Assembly: GCA_947044405.1 (NCBI GenBank) | Contig: CAMRHE010000067.1 | Location: forward strand, 3,231,501-3,295,500 | Reading direction: 5' to 3' | From: Leptodactylus fallax | Taxonomy: Eukaryota > Chordata > Amphibia > Anura > Leptodactylidae | DNA: 64,000 bases | In this document: one piece after another, positions 1 through 11,071 of the stretch | Numbering within the stretch: the first letter of the stretch is position 1 | How the letters are laid out: each line of letters opens with the position of its first letter | Notes under the pieces: model-generated | What the model saw: only the letters and a program-made list of their open reading frames with translations | The model's database searches: none | What the model was told of the DNA's origin: nothing | Translations under genes and position numbers: made by a program

Positions 1-236
1 TGTATGATGTCTGGAGGTCCCGACACTGGGTCTCTCACCACTTACACATTGGAAAAGACAGCAGAGTGTATATGGACTGACCACTCCATTCAAACTCCAT
101 CACAGTGCAGTGGTGCAGTGAGGAAGAGCCCCTATCGTAGCTATCATGGTTCTTGGCTGGATGAAGCCCTCAGCTATAAGACATCATACTTATCCACTGA
201 ATAGGTGATAAATGTTTTTCATAGGAAAAGAAATAA

Positions 237-486
237 GTAAATTTATTTTGCTTAGTTGTATAGCGCCAACATAATCTGCATAGCTTTACAGATATTGTCA
301 TTCGTTGACTCATATAGGGCTCACAATTTGCCTATCAGTATGTCTTTTGGAGTCAAGTAAAAAACTGGAGTACCTACAACTATGTATAGAACATAAAAAA
401 CTCCTTGCAGATGTTTTCTTTGTTCAGATTCAAAGCTAGAACGCTGCAAGGCTACAGTGCTAACCACTTAGCCACCACGCTGCCCA
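237..486 (+). repeat. SINE-like dispersed repeat, copy 1
   Basis: A diverged copy of a short interspersed repeat that recurs at about 54177-54310 and 56236-56405. Shared landmarks are a block with 'tatagcgccaacat', then 'catatagggctcacaat', 'tatcagtatgtctttggag', and an end with 'gctacagtgctaaccac' and 'gccaccacgctgcc'. The three copies cover different parts of one consensus, which is why I call it a family rather than unique sequence. The short ORF at 405-608 is a by-product of this repeat. The 236 bases before it show nothing I recognise. Confidence 0.6.
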
Positions 487-589
487 TGGTTGCCTGTTGT
501 CACAACTTGACGATTTTGGCATTCGTTTGTGACAAAAACATGAAAATGGCAGTCAGCTGTTTACTAGATAAACAGCTGGCTGCCATTTG

Positions 590-1400
590 GCTCTTGGCCA
601 TTGACTAACTTTCAATGACCAAGCATAAGCTCTAAATCAGTCAATGACAGTGAGTCATTGACCAAGTAATTGAATGCCATTAAACCAGATGACTTGTGGC
701 TGGGTTTCTTGTTTACCCTACCAGCACTAGTTTGTGGAGCATGGATCACACAAGTTCCATGCAATAGAAAATGATTTTGGTAGGGTTACTCTTGGTCATT
801 GAACTACTTTTGAAGTTAGGACAATGACCACAAGTAACATAGACCACAAATGATCTAAACCTAAGCTAATGACAGCTTACTTACAGCTGGGTTCAAAAGT
901 AGGTCAATGATCTACCATGAGTAGCCATTACCCTACCTGCACAATTTTCTGGAACATGGATAGCCCAAGATGCACCATAAATATTAATAACTGTGGCGCA
1001 TCTCAGGTAATCCTTAATTCAGAAGAAAATGTCCATATAGGTTTATAATTGGTCATTGAGCTACTTTTGAAATTAAGACAATGACCTTGAGTCACATGGA
1101 CCACACATGATCTCAAGTAGACAATGACAGTTGTATGCTGTCATTGGCTGGTTTAGATCACGTTACTGGCTTACTCACAGTCAATGACCAACTTTCAAAA
1201 GTAGGTCAATGATCGTGAGTAACCCTTACCCTACCAGGATAATTTTGTGGAGCATGTAAGATGTCATTAGCTGGTTTAATGTGGTTCAGGTTACTCGTGG
1301 TCATTGACCTACTTTCAAAAGTAGCTCAATGACTGCAAGGAACCAGCTAATGGCAGTTGTAAGCCTAGATTCTCTCTTTACAGTTGTCATTGGCTGTAGT
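590..1400. repeat. cluster of palindromic modules around GGTCATTGACCTACTTT
   Basis: At least six times in this stretch a block like GGTCATTGACCTACTTT is followed within a few bases by its reverse complement (AAAGTAGGTCAATGACC), for example near 793-835, 1052-1090, 1181-1215 and 1298-1335. Between them recur 'ttaccctacc...gtggagcatg' (about 718, 927 and 1223) and 'atgacagttgta...tgtcattggctg' (about 1122, 1262 and 1347). It looks like repeats of a composite module with internal inverted symmetry, much diverged. No coding potential is seen. Confidence 0.6.
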
Positions 1401-1864
1401 CTCATTACTAAAGTGTAGATCAAGCAGTTAAATTACTCTTGCAAATATCTATATGACTTTTCAGGTAATTGAATCACCTTTATTTAAGCCTGAAACAAAC
1501 CTGAAACCCAAAAACAAACAATCAGACCTGAAATGAATCGGTAGAATCGCTGATCCCTTGTCATACTACGTAGGCGATATTTGCTGCTGAAGTGTTATGT
1601 TGCAGATTCTTTTTGTAGAAAGGTCCTTCTCTTTATAAAAAAAAAAAAAAAAATTCATCCCCTGAACTGTAAAAGTAACACTCTTAATAGTGACAGCGTA
1701 TTGAAAGTAGGAAGAACCCCCCCTACCCCTCAAAAAGAGATTTTGCAGGAGTTGATGTGTATTTCAAATAATAATATAACCCTTACTAAAAATGATAAAG
1801 AATATTAGAAGTTACCTCTGAGCCTCATGACATGCATATATGCTGAAATCCATCACGATGACTT
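1401..1864. other. unassigned, AT-rich
   Basis: Nothing is recognised apart from a run of 17 A at 1637-1653. The short ORF at 1581-1808 reads through that A run and is not credible as a gene. Confidence 0.5.
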
Positions 1865-2440
1865 TTAAAGAGGTACTCCAGCACTTTGTTGTAGGTAATC
1901 TTTTTACAGGTAGTTGAATTATCCACTCCCATCTGGTCCATAGCTGTGTCATGTGACCAGCAATAAGAATCTCCAACTGACACAGTAGGAGGGATGTATT
2001 AAGACTGGCTATTCTTACAGACTCTTAGTAATTCTTGGGTATGTTGTTGGGCTTATTCTCAGATCTACACCAGTTTGTGGGGACATGGCTTGTCAAAGGG
2101 CTGGAGCTTAATATGAAAAACTGTGCACCGAAAATGCAATGTATTCTGAACAATGTGGCAAAATTCTGAAGAATATGCCAAAATTTTGCCAGAAACTAAG
2201 CCAACTAATAAGTGCTGTAAAGTTAGACTAGACAGCCTAAAAGTGCACCAGATTTTCAAACATTAGACACTTTAGAAAATCTCATGCAGTTTAAGACTGT
2301 TTAATCTTACTTTGCACCTTCAAAAAGTCAGAATGTCAGAGTGTCAGTCACATGACACAGCTAAGGACCAGAAGGAAGTAGATAACTAAAAAATACAGTT
2401 ACCAGTAAGCAGATTACCTTCACTACAACTTATATCATAT
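1865..2440. mobile_element. MITE with long inverted ends (T2-like)
   Basis: The left end starts TTTAAAGAGGTACTCC. An arm at about 1891-1960, containing 'ctggtccatagctgtgtcat', is matched in inverted orientation by 2347-2422, containing 'gacacagctaaggaccag'. The interior has no ORF with known motifs. The TTAA followed by AGAGG fits the TTAAAGGRR-type ends of Xenopus T2 MITEs. The right boundary is approximate. Confidence 0.55.
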
Positions 2441-2734
2441 AACGTTCTAATGGGCCAGAGAATAAATATTTTGTGGGACTGCTTCTTATCTAAGGCTGTG
2501 TTCACCCTGGCATTGTTTTGTCCACGGTTCTGATCTATCATAGGATCAGAACAATGTTGTGTATGTTTTTGAGTTTGCTTTTTTCCTAACAGAAAAGTTC
2601 TGGAAAACTTCCATATTTTTATTTTAACATTGGCGTCAAGGATGATGGATGCACAAGAAAGGTCCACCATCTGCAAGCTTCCTTTTCTTAACTTCTGTTC
2701 TTCTGATCCTATGAGTGGAAGAGTGAAGAAATCA

Positions 2735-3262
2735 GGCGATACCTTTTAGAGACTAACTGATAGTAAGCTTTCGAGAGTACTAGCTCTCTTCTTCAGACAT
2801 GGTGTAATAATAGAAACTGAAAATTCACACACTCTTTATACACACACAAGACATGGATATGCAAAGTATCTTAGAATAACAAAATGCAATATAAGTAGAG
2901 AAGTTATTTACAACAGGTCAAGAAATAAACAATCTGGAAAACTTGTGGGGCGTAACGGAGGGATCAGTAATTCTTGCTGTTATCTGTTTGCTATTAGGTG
3001 GTGATTTGTGGCCCTCAGAGTTCATACATAGTGTGACATGACACTGGCATGAATATTAAGTGCAAATTGCAGAGTTTGAAATTTTTGCATTAACTTATAT
3101 TCCCATTCCTTTATCTCCCTCTGCGTGTTAAAATGTCCCATTAAAACCACATCTCGCAAATCTTCAATAGAGTGGTCTTCTCCGGAGAAATGTGCGGCCA
3201 CTGGGAGATCTGTTCTGCTGTTATTAATGGTGAACCCGTGATGAAGAAGAAAAGTAAACAAA
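2735..3262 (-). pseudogene. 5'-truncated Penelope-like element: C-terminal GIY-YIG fragment and 3' end
   Basis: The minus-strand frame at 3022-3261 (79 codons) matches the C-terminal part of the GIY-YIG endonuclease region of Penelope-like elements: the order 'VAAHF', 'HSIEDLRDVVL', 'REIKEWEYKL', 'LNIH' and terminal 'MSHY' is characteristic. The reverse transcriptase and the N-terminal GIY-YIG motif are missing, so this is a 5'-truncated copy, as expected from incomplete target-primed reverse transcription. About 230 bases beyond the stop, the minus strand carries a hammerhead-like core at 2769-2796, annotated separately. It differs from the better-preserved element at 11072-15614 in its C-terminal sequence and belongs to another PLE lineage, perhaps Poseidon-like (inference). 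Confidence 0.75.
2769..2796 (-). ncRNA. hammerhead-ribozyme-like core of the Penelope-like fragment
   Basis: Read on the minus strand: CTGAAGA (2796-2790), one A, GAGAG, a six-base loop CTAGTA, CTCTC, then GAAA (2772-2769). CUGANGA, a perfect 5-bp stem II and GAAA are the invariant strands of the hammerhead core. PLEs are known to carry hammerhead motifs in their terminal regions. Helices I and III and the cleavage triplet are not convincingly defined, so activity is not claimed. Confidence 0.5.
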
Positions 3263-3288
3263 ACAATGCCAGTGTGAACATAGCCTTA

Positions 3289-4725
3289 GGCGTATATGAT
3301 CCCATATATATTTCCAGTTATCCAGTTTTTACTTATCACTAACTGTATTGTATTGTACATTGGCTTTAATCATCTCAATTTGGCATATAAAATGTTTAAG
3401 AATTCATTCCAGTCACTTTAAAATCACAATGAGCATATTTGTTGCTGTTAACTTATAACACCAGAAGAGGGCAGAATTTACCGAGTTTTGTCGCCTCAAA
3501 ACACTAGAAATACAGCACATGTATAGTGCAAGTAAAGAGCTCCAGACAATACGGCTGATGAAATGTATTTCCTGGTAACAATTCAGAAACTAAAAATCAT
3601 TACAATTGTTTTTGCCTTGTAACAATAGAAAACTGGGACAAAACATGGCAAAGACGCGAAGTAAATATCATTGATGTACTTAAGAGTGGAAAGACATAGT
3701 GTACTGTATATGATCTCGGAGAGCGCAGGTACCTTGTGGACCTCTGCAATCAGCTTACAATTTGCTGTGGATGAAATGCAATTATAATCAAAGTATAGAT
3801 TCTGTCTCGGATCGCACGTCTACAAACCGACAACTGCCAACAAATTCCGGAACATCCACCAATCTTCTACATCAAAATTCTTTAACAATAGCAGACCGCG
3901 CAGTGATGGCCCATTACTTATATATAATAAAACATTACAGCTCTAAAGGGGAAAACTGATTAAAATCACCTTCTCATGTGTCATGGAAACATGTCAGAAG
4001 ATGACCTTGAGGAAGTCTGTGATCTTGGGCCACATCTGATTTCCAGAATGTGAGGAATCTGTAGAGCGTTTAGTTCCCTTTAAAGAGAATTGTGGAAATT
4101 TTTTTCTTAGAATTTTGTGATGTTAAATTTTTCTGATATACAAAAAAATTGGCAATTAGGTGTCACCAGGTGGTGATGTGTCGTTGTACACTCTGACAGT
4201 GTCCATTCAGGGTTAACAGTGCCACAGTGTGTGTGGACACACCCAGTTGTCAATTAACTCATTCATTTCTGGGAAGAATAACAGAGGAATGATATAGTAC
4301 AGAATTCTAAGAAAAGATGCCCGGAATCATTACTTTATGAAGAATATTAAGATCCTGTAAAATGGAGACGTTATTACAAATGATAGATCCCCTTCAAGGC
4401 GGAAGCAAACCATGTTCTAGCATAAGCATGAAAAGATTTTTACAAAATTGGAAAACATGGCTGATTTTTTCCAGGAATCACACAAAATATGTTAATGAAT
4501 TGTAACGGTGGTTACTTCCCAGGGCTGAGCTACAGATGTGGCACTGCTTTTGGAAGAGACAAATCCTTTAATGTTTTAAGGTTTCTGTAGAAGTTGTACA
4601 ACAGTTTCCCAATCCTGATGGCAGCCACCCTTACATGAATATTGTTCATCTTTTATTTATAATTCATTAAATATAGTCTAGTATAAATGTGTCCACTTTT
4701 ACTTTGGTTCGAAGGTAGTTAAATA
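3289..4725. other. unassigned, with a diverged repeat at about 4190-4330
   Basis: No gene is seen. The stretch at about 4190-4330 ('gtgtggacacacccagttgt ... aataacagaggaatg') resembles 19400-19530 ('actgtgtagggacactgccc ... aataacagaggaacgg'), so both probably belong to one old dispersed repeat. The ORF at 3762-3959 has no recognisable motif. Confidence 0.4.
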
Positions 4726-5062
4726 GAATGGGGAAGATTTAATAAGACTGGCATATCATACACCAGTCTTAATAAAGAGCCTGACTGGCACAAGGACTGA
4801 GTGATTGATGAAGAGGCTACACCAGAATGGAAGGTGTAGATTTCCATTATACGCCAGTAAACTGGTGTGAGTTATAAAGAATTTGTCGGGCCAAAGCATC
4901 CCTGGACCACCCTGATCTTCCCATTGCTGCGACCACATTTGCACAATGTTGCAGGCACAGATCAGGGTTTGTGGCCAAATGGCCTTGCACCAAATATGTG
5001 CCACAATAGCATCCATCTATGCCAGAAAGAGGCATAGAGGGATTGATGAATTTCCCCCAAGG
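4726..5062. mobile_element. MITE, 'ggggaaatttactaa' family, copy 1
   Basis: The left end 'tggggaagatttaataagac' and the right end 'gatgaatttcccccaa' are imperfect inverted copies. The same terminal motif bounds 19828-20402 and probably 7335-7695. The overlapping minus-strand ORFs inside (4756-5104) show no protein family motif and are by-products. Confidence 0.5.
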
Positions 5063-5352
5063 CTGTCTGCTCCCACATTGGAAATAAACTATGTATAGTG
5101 CCATGTAGGGTAAGTAAACATATGTACAATGATACCTGGCCTGTCCTATGTTATGTCATAGATATTGTCATGTGGATATTATTTTTTATGTAAATTAGGT
5201 ACTATAATCCCAGTAACATGGATTTCTGGGCACCAAACATCACTATGTCTACTTACTCATCTCCTCCTCACATCCCTTACACTGAACACAAGCTCACATT
5301 ATCCTTTACATTCAGCAGGAGGGGAGGCCGTGAAAATATGAATAGTTCTTGA

Positions 5353-5645
5353 CTAATGTTGGCCATATACTATGGAAAGCTGTTGGCTGAATCATGGTCA
5401 GTAGCTATTCCTCCCAACCACCTATACCCATGCACACTCAGATTTGATGAGCGTGCATGTGTTTGTAATAGAGAGGGGGGTTAGTGGCCTCTAGACAACT
5501 CTGTCAGTAACTCAGGATTGGGCAGGATTTGGTATGTTTAAATTCAGCATGGCCAACCTTTCTTTCTCCCAACATCTGCTATCGAAGGGGTTGGTACTGT
5601 CACAGTCAGTGAGTACGGCAAACCTTAATTTAATGTGTATGGCCA
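5353..5645. mobile_element. MITE with 'tggccatac' inverted ends
   Basis: The left end 'taatgttggccatatacta' and the right end 'taatgtgtatggccaca' are inverted relative to each other over about 18 bases with mismatches. The interior is unique. The call rests on this symmetry alone. Confidence 0.45.
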
Positions 5646-5649
5646 CAGT

Positions 5650-6015
5650 AAGAACCAGGGGGAAGATTTACTAATCTAAATGTGTCATACATTTCTGCCT
5701 CAGACTGACTTAGATTTATTAAAGACATGCACCAGTTTCTGATGAGGGTATGGTCACCTGCAGAAATCTGGTCAGGCATTTAAAGCAAATTTTGGAAGGT
5801 AATTTTGATGCTGATTCTGCGAATCTGTTCCAAAATCTGCCTCCCATTCTTTTCAATGGAGATTTCAGGCACAATCTGCATGAAGAATGAGCAGGACTCT
5901 TTTTGATTGATAACTGCTTAAATCCCTCTGCCTCCCATTGAAATGAATGGAGGGGGGCAGATTTCAGGCAGAGTTTGGAATCTGCCTCAAATTCAACTTC
6001 ACATTGCTCCTTGAG
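5650..6015. repeat. dispersed repeat, 'tctgcctcaaaatc' family, copy 1
   Basis: Blocks such as 'aaaatctgcctcccattc' and 'caatggagatttcaggc' recur, partly inverted, within the copy ('cccattgaaatgaatgg', 'gcagatttcaggcagag'). The same vocabulary recurs at about 60555-60915 and 62258-62620. The first 60 bases start with 'gggggaagatttactaa', another MITE end. Confidence 0.45.
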
Positions 6016-7334
6016 AACATACCTCAGTAAGCCTTAAGATGGCATAGGAAAGTGAAAAATATCTAACTTCTGGTAAGATGCTACACAGCATGAGCCACTG
6101 GATACATTTGATGCCTTTTTTATCTGACTGTGTCTGCCCCAAATTTCTAGTAACATAGTATGCAAGTATGTCCAGAAATCCAAGGCACTAAAAACAGGTC
6201 TATCCTTTGATTTGACTTGAAAAAAAAACTGTGCAGGGCCTAAAAATTTCTGTCTGTAACTTATATGAAAAAAAAATAAAATAATAGCTACGCTTTGTTG
6301 GAAACCTCCTTGGAAATTTTCTGTACTTATGGTAACTAAGTAGAAAGCCACATGAGTTTTCCCAAAGGACCACAAGTGGTGTATAAGGTCTACAATAATA
6401 TGTAATACATTTACTAAGACATAAAACATATTAAACATTCTTTGTAATATACTTTATTAGAAACCTTTGCCTCTAGTAGTCATCCCCTGCTGGAAGACTG
6501 CAATTTGTAGGGATAAATACTCTGTCTTCTGGATCGGGAACTTCAGTCTCTGCCGTATGGTGAGGAGCACATGACTGGATGCTAATGGTGAGAAGATAGA
6601 CTGGCCTACTGGCCTTGTTCCTCCTACAGACTGCGGCCATGCAGCTGGGTGTCCATTACTGATAATTCTTCTAAGGCTATTACTTACACTAGTGACAATG
6701 AACTTTAACATGTTATTAGCATGTTTTTCTGAAACTTAGTGGTGCATTTATTTATGACATATCACATCACATCTAGATCATTTTGACCTTATTTCACCTT
6801 TAATGAGGACCTCATTTTATATATAAATAAGCCATAATAAGCCATATTAGTGATATTCACAATTATTATTAAGTCAGAAGCCGCTAAGAGTAAGCAATCT
6901 ACCTGTCTCCCCAGAGATATTTAATACACTACTGTACACAATAAACTGCTATATAGACAAACGGAAAAAATGTGTAAAAAATAAATGCAAAAAACCTACA
7001 AACAGTATGAATGATGTTTGATTTTATTTTGTTATTTTTGCCCTAGGACACCTTAGGTCAATTGTATATTAGATCCCCTCTTAAAGACAAATAGCCAGCA
7101 CCATATGGCAGGACAAATACAAATGTTCTACACATTCAGAGGCTAGATTCATGTGCAATGCCATCAAATGTGTCCTCTATATTGACAAGGTGCAGGTGCA
7201 AGTACAGGATAAAAATGCACAACAAACCGGTCAATGGCTGTTCTACATCCCTCAGTGTGTTTTGTTAAGACCCAAACCATTGGCCGGTTTGCTGTGTATC
7301 TGTACCCACACCTTATCAATAAAGAGGACACATA
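6016..7334. other. unassigned
   Basis: Minus-strand ORFs at 6034-6438 (134 codons) and 6457-6711 have no recognisable domain and no splice-like context that I can support. I see no repeat structure apart from short A and T runs. Confidence 0.4.
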
Positions 7335-7695
7335 GGAGGAGATCCATTATTCATCTACTCCAGTTTTGTCGGATAAAAAAGTCGCAAGCCTCAGGTTTCT
7401 GACTTTTTAAATGCCACTTCTGGTAAAAAGTGTTACAAATAGCATTTGTGGACAACAGTTTGTTGGAGACAGGACTGTTAGCCCTGACAGATCCATCATC
7501 ATCATCTATGGCAGTTTTCTGGCATACATGATGCCTGGCCTCTATGGCAGCTACCAGTTGGTGTAGATTTCAGTGTAGACTCAAGGTCTGGTGGAGGATG
7601 CCCCTGATTTATGATCTGGGCCTTGTCCTCTGCCAGCGCAGGGATTATCAAGACGGTGTACCATATATCAGTCTTTATAAATTCCCCCCAATTGT
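7335..7695. mobile_element. probable MITE, 'ggggaaatttactaa' family, copy 2
   Basis: The right end 'tctttataaattcccccca' is clear and matches the family right end at 20390-20402. The left end 'aggaggagatccattattca' is poorly conserved, so the left boundary is tentative. Confidence 0.35.
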
Positions 7696-7932
7696 TTCTG
7701 CTGGATGTGAGTGCCGCAAATTCTTCTTTTTTCTGTCTCTATAGCATTATGAACTGTTTAGGGTTTTTACCAGTATATTAACTGAGTAATATTATTACCC
7801 AATTTCAGGTTTTTAAGGTACCTTGAGTCCCCCTTTATCATAGTTGTATGAACAATATTCATATTATCAATCCAACAAATACTGTTTTCTTTTTGCTTTT
7901 TTTTTTAAACAATCCACCCAAAATTACACAAA

Positions 7933-8286
7933 TTCATACATTTCTATGTATGTTACAATGTGGTTTTTATTCAGACAGATGACTACTTTCCTTTTCATCT
8001 TGACTCAACATATCCCAAGATAAGCTGTGCTGGATAACCAGCTATTAGAAGAAAACGTTGTTTCTTGATACTCTGTCAGGAGATGTATATGATATATTTA
8101 GTCTATTCACACCTAGACTAAATATATCATATACATCTCCTGTCAGAGTATCAAGAAACAACGCTTTCTTCTTATAGCTGGTCATCTAGTATGGCTTATC
8201 TTGGGATATGTTGAGTCAAGATGAAAAGGAAAGGAATCATCTGTCTGAATAAAAACCACATAGTAACATACGTAGAAATGTATGAA
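7933..8286. repeat. 354-bp near-perfect palindrome (snap-back element)
   Basis: Two arms of equal length, 172 bases each (7933-8104 and 8115-8286), are separated by a 10-base spacer, ATTCACACCT. Aligning one arm against the reverse complement of the other by eye gives about 12 mismatches and no gap, or roughly 93 percent identity. The mismatches cluster near 8020-8035. There is no ORF. It could be a fold-back MITE, or an inverted duplication of single-copy sequence. I see no obvious flanking duplication. Confidence 0.85.
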
Positions 8287-8506
8287 CCTACTGTTGTACC
8301 TTAAATTATGAGTAAAGTGACTGTAAAGTGATTTTATGCTGTGAAGCGTTGAAGGACATAGATATTCATTTATTAATGCTCACAATATCAATTACTAAAT
8401 GAGGAGGCTCCGTCCGAACCACAATTTCGTTTGGACAAGATGATGTATTAAGCCATCAATCACAGCCCTCTCTTTAATGCTGATGTTCTTGTATTTTCTT
8501 AACCTT

Positions 8507-9690
8507 GGCCTACTTTCTGAAATTAGCCTTTGACTAACCATCTCATTTTTCTGATCTATGTACGTGAAATAGCTGGAATTGAAGGCTTCATTGTTTTTTA
8601 GCATATGCTATTGATTACCGCATCAGCCATCTAACTATATCTCTTCTTCTCCTTCCTACGGCTGCTGTTCAAAGAGTTTGTAGGGTGAATGTTAGGAATA
8701 AAAACACAAGTATCTGGTTTTCCATGGCAACTGTTAAATTAGCTGTAAAGATTGGGTTGAGTTACCAACATAAAAATTTCCAAGAATACTATGAAACTAA
8801 AATATAAATAGGTTTCTTGATTTTTGTGCTTGATATAGAGGAGTCTTTTCTCAACTTTGCTCTTAGGTGGACATCACATGATGACCAGCTTTTCAAAACA
8901 ACACGATAGAGTGAAGTCCTCTGAAATTAGCCTTTGAGTAGCCATCTCATGTTTCTTATCTATGTACATGAAATAGTTGTAATTGAAGGCTTCGATGTTT
9001 TTAGTGTATGCTATTGATTATCACATAAGCCATCTAACTACAACTCTTCTTGTTAGGAATGAAAACACATATATCTGGTTTTCCATGGCAACTGTTAAAT
9101 TAGCTGTTCAAGTTTGGATGAGTTAACATCGTAAAACTTTCCAAGAATATTATGATACTAAAATAAAAATAGATTTCTTGACTTTTCATCTTGATATATG
9201 TCTTTCTTTCCTTACCTTTCCTCTCCTGTGGACCTCACATGATGACCAGCTTTTCAAAACAACACAGGAGAGTGATACAGAATTTGGCCTAATTTCTAAA
9301 ATTAGCCTTTAACTAACCATTTCATTTTTCTGATCTATGTACATGAACTAGCTGGAATTGAAGGCTTCATTGTTTTTCAGTATATGCTATTGATTATAAC
9401 ATCAGCCATCTAAGCATATCTCTTCTTCTCCTTCCTACGGCTGCTGTTCAAAGAGTTTCCAGGGTGAATGTTGGGAATGAAAACCCAAGTATCTGGTTTT
9501 CCATGGAAACTGTTAAATTAGCTGTAAAGATTGGGTTGAATTACCAATGTAAAACTTTCCGAGTATATTATGATACTAAAATATATATTTTTTATTTTTC
9601 TCCTTACCTTTCCCTTTGTGTGAACATCACATGATGACCAGCTTTTCAAAACAACATCAAAAAGTGATATTGTGTCACAAGATGTTAATT
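8507..9690. repeat. three tandem copies of a ~0.37-0.41 kb unit
   Basis: Units at about 8507-8916, 8917-9281 and 9282-9690 lie head to tail. Each runs from 'gaaattagcctttga' through 'tggttttccatgg' and 'tgttaaattagctgt' to 'cacatgatgaccagctttt' and 'caaaacaaca'. Unit 2 lacks about 45 bases ('ctacggctgctgttcaaag' and neighbours) that units 1 and 3 both keep. No coding frame is conserved among the three. Confidence 0.8.
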
Positions 9691-9732
9691 CTACATTTGT
9701 CTTTATGTGGCCAGCCAATGGTTTCATTGTGA

Positions 9733-9740
9733 ATTACAGC
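9733..9740. other. 8-bp target-site duplication, left copy (ATTACAGC)
   Basis: ATTACAGC sits directly before the terminus CAGGGCCGG and is repeated exactly at 17210-17217 directly after the opposite terminus. An 8-bp duplication is the hallmark of hAT transposition. Confidence 0.85.
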
Positions 9741-9949
9741 CAGGGCCGGTTTTAGACAAAGTGGGGCCCTGGGCAAAATTAAAAGCGGGGCCCCAAATGC
9801 TGATATGCAAACAACACCATCGCCTTCCAGTGGCAACCTCTATAATAACGCCTTCTTTCTGCCAACAAAAAAGTAATAACAAGCCCCATTTTACCAAACA
9901 CAATTCAAATGAGCACCTTTGTACCACCTAATAGATTTTTGCACCCAGA

Positions 9950-10395
9950 CATCAGTTATTATCGCGCCTCCTTATAAATATTACACCTTTTATCAGTAAT
10001 AACTCCCTTATAAATGATAAATAGTGCCCTGTATCAGTACTATTCCCCCTTATCAGTAACAGTCACCCCGTAAAAATAATACTGCTCCCTTATAAATAAT
10101 AGCCCCCTCATAAATAATAGTTACCCTTATAAATAATAGTCCCCATTATCACTAATAGCCCCCTTTATAAGTAAGCCCACTTAACAATTATACCCCCCTT
10201 ATAAATAGTTCCCTTCTTATAAATAATAGCTCCCCCTTATAATGGATGCCTTATATATAATAGTTCCCCCCTTATAAATAATAGCCCATCTTATAAATAA
10301 TAGTTTCTCCTTATAATAGCACCCTCATACTTAAGTTTCCCAATTATATATAGTAACCCACCCTTATATATAATAGTTCTCCGTTATACATTGTC
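9950..10395. repeat. degenerate tandem array of 'ccccttataaataatag' units
   Basis: About twenty imperfect units of roughly 17-22 bases, each with a C run followed by 'ttataaataatag', lie inside the left part of the hAT element. Unit length drifts, as in replication-slippage arrays. Confidence 0.7.
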
Positions 10396-10707
10396 GGACT
10401 GAAGGGCCTTAGGCCCACCAGAGGATCTTGTTCTGGGGCCCCACCCAACAGCTTCCTGCTAATAGCCTACACCACGGCTCCTTCACTGAAGTCTTACATA
10501 TGTGCTAATTATCTGGTGTTACTGAGTATGTTCACAGTATAGTCAGCCCCTATAGTACTGTGCAGGCCCCAATAACTCCATGGCCGGTTCATGCACAGTA
10601 CTGTATGGGGAATGACATGGCCATGGGGCACTACACGTATGTGCAAGATTATAGTGAGGGAGCTGTGATGCAGACATAGCACACAGGGCTGCCAGCAGGA
10701 ATTGTGA

Positions 10708-11058
10708 GCCCCCCCCCCACAGTATAATGCTCCACATGGTATATAATGCTCCACAGTATAAAATGCTCTCCTGAGCCCTCCAGTTTCTCCACATGGTATA
10801 TAATGCTCCACAGTGACCCCACACAGTATAAAATGCTCTCCTGAGCCCCCCATAGTGGCCCCACATGGTGTGTAAGGCTCCACACAGTATAATACGCCAC
10901 AGTGGCCCACACAGTATACTACCCCTTAGTGTCCCCAGACAGTGCAATATGCTCCCCAGCAGCCCCACACAATATAATATGCGCCATACAGTATAATATG
11001 CACCCCACAATGCCCCCCCAGTATAATGCTCCAGTGGCCTAACACAGTATAACATGCT
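10708..11058. repeat. minisatellite, left block (split by the PLE)
   Basis: Tandem half-units such as 'cacacagtataatatgctcc' and 'cagtataatgctccacagtg' of about 30 bases alternate. The same array resumes at 15628. The overlapping minus-strand ORFs at 10509-11073 are translations of this repeat and not genes. Confidence 0.8.
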
Positions 11059-11071
11059 CCATAATGACCTC
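11059..11071. other. 13-bp target-site duplication of the PLE, left copy
   Basis: CCATAATGACCTC occurs here and again at 15615-15627, bracketing the PLE. Variable-length duplications of this order are usual for PLE insertions. The motif is also part of the minisatellite unit, so exact length depends on where the array unit was cut. Confidence 0.7.

Larger units (their letters stand above)
2491..3288. mobile_element. MITE with 30-bp TIRs, carrying a Penelope-like fragment
   Basis: The left terminus 'taaggctgtgttcaccctgg' plus 'cattgttttgt' is mirrored at the right end by 'acaaaacaatgccagtgtga' and 'acatagcctta', giving TIRs of about 30 bp with few mismatches. The interior is two-part. About 2491-2734 is MITE sequence. 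The rest, about 2735-3262 on the minus strand, is foreign Penelope-like sequence whose 5' break lies directly against the right TIR. Confidence 0.6.

Noticed and set aside
6034..6438. 134-codon minus-strand ORF
   Set aside because: No domain, signal peptide or splice-like context was found; the length is within chance for AT-rich DNA.
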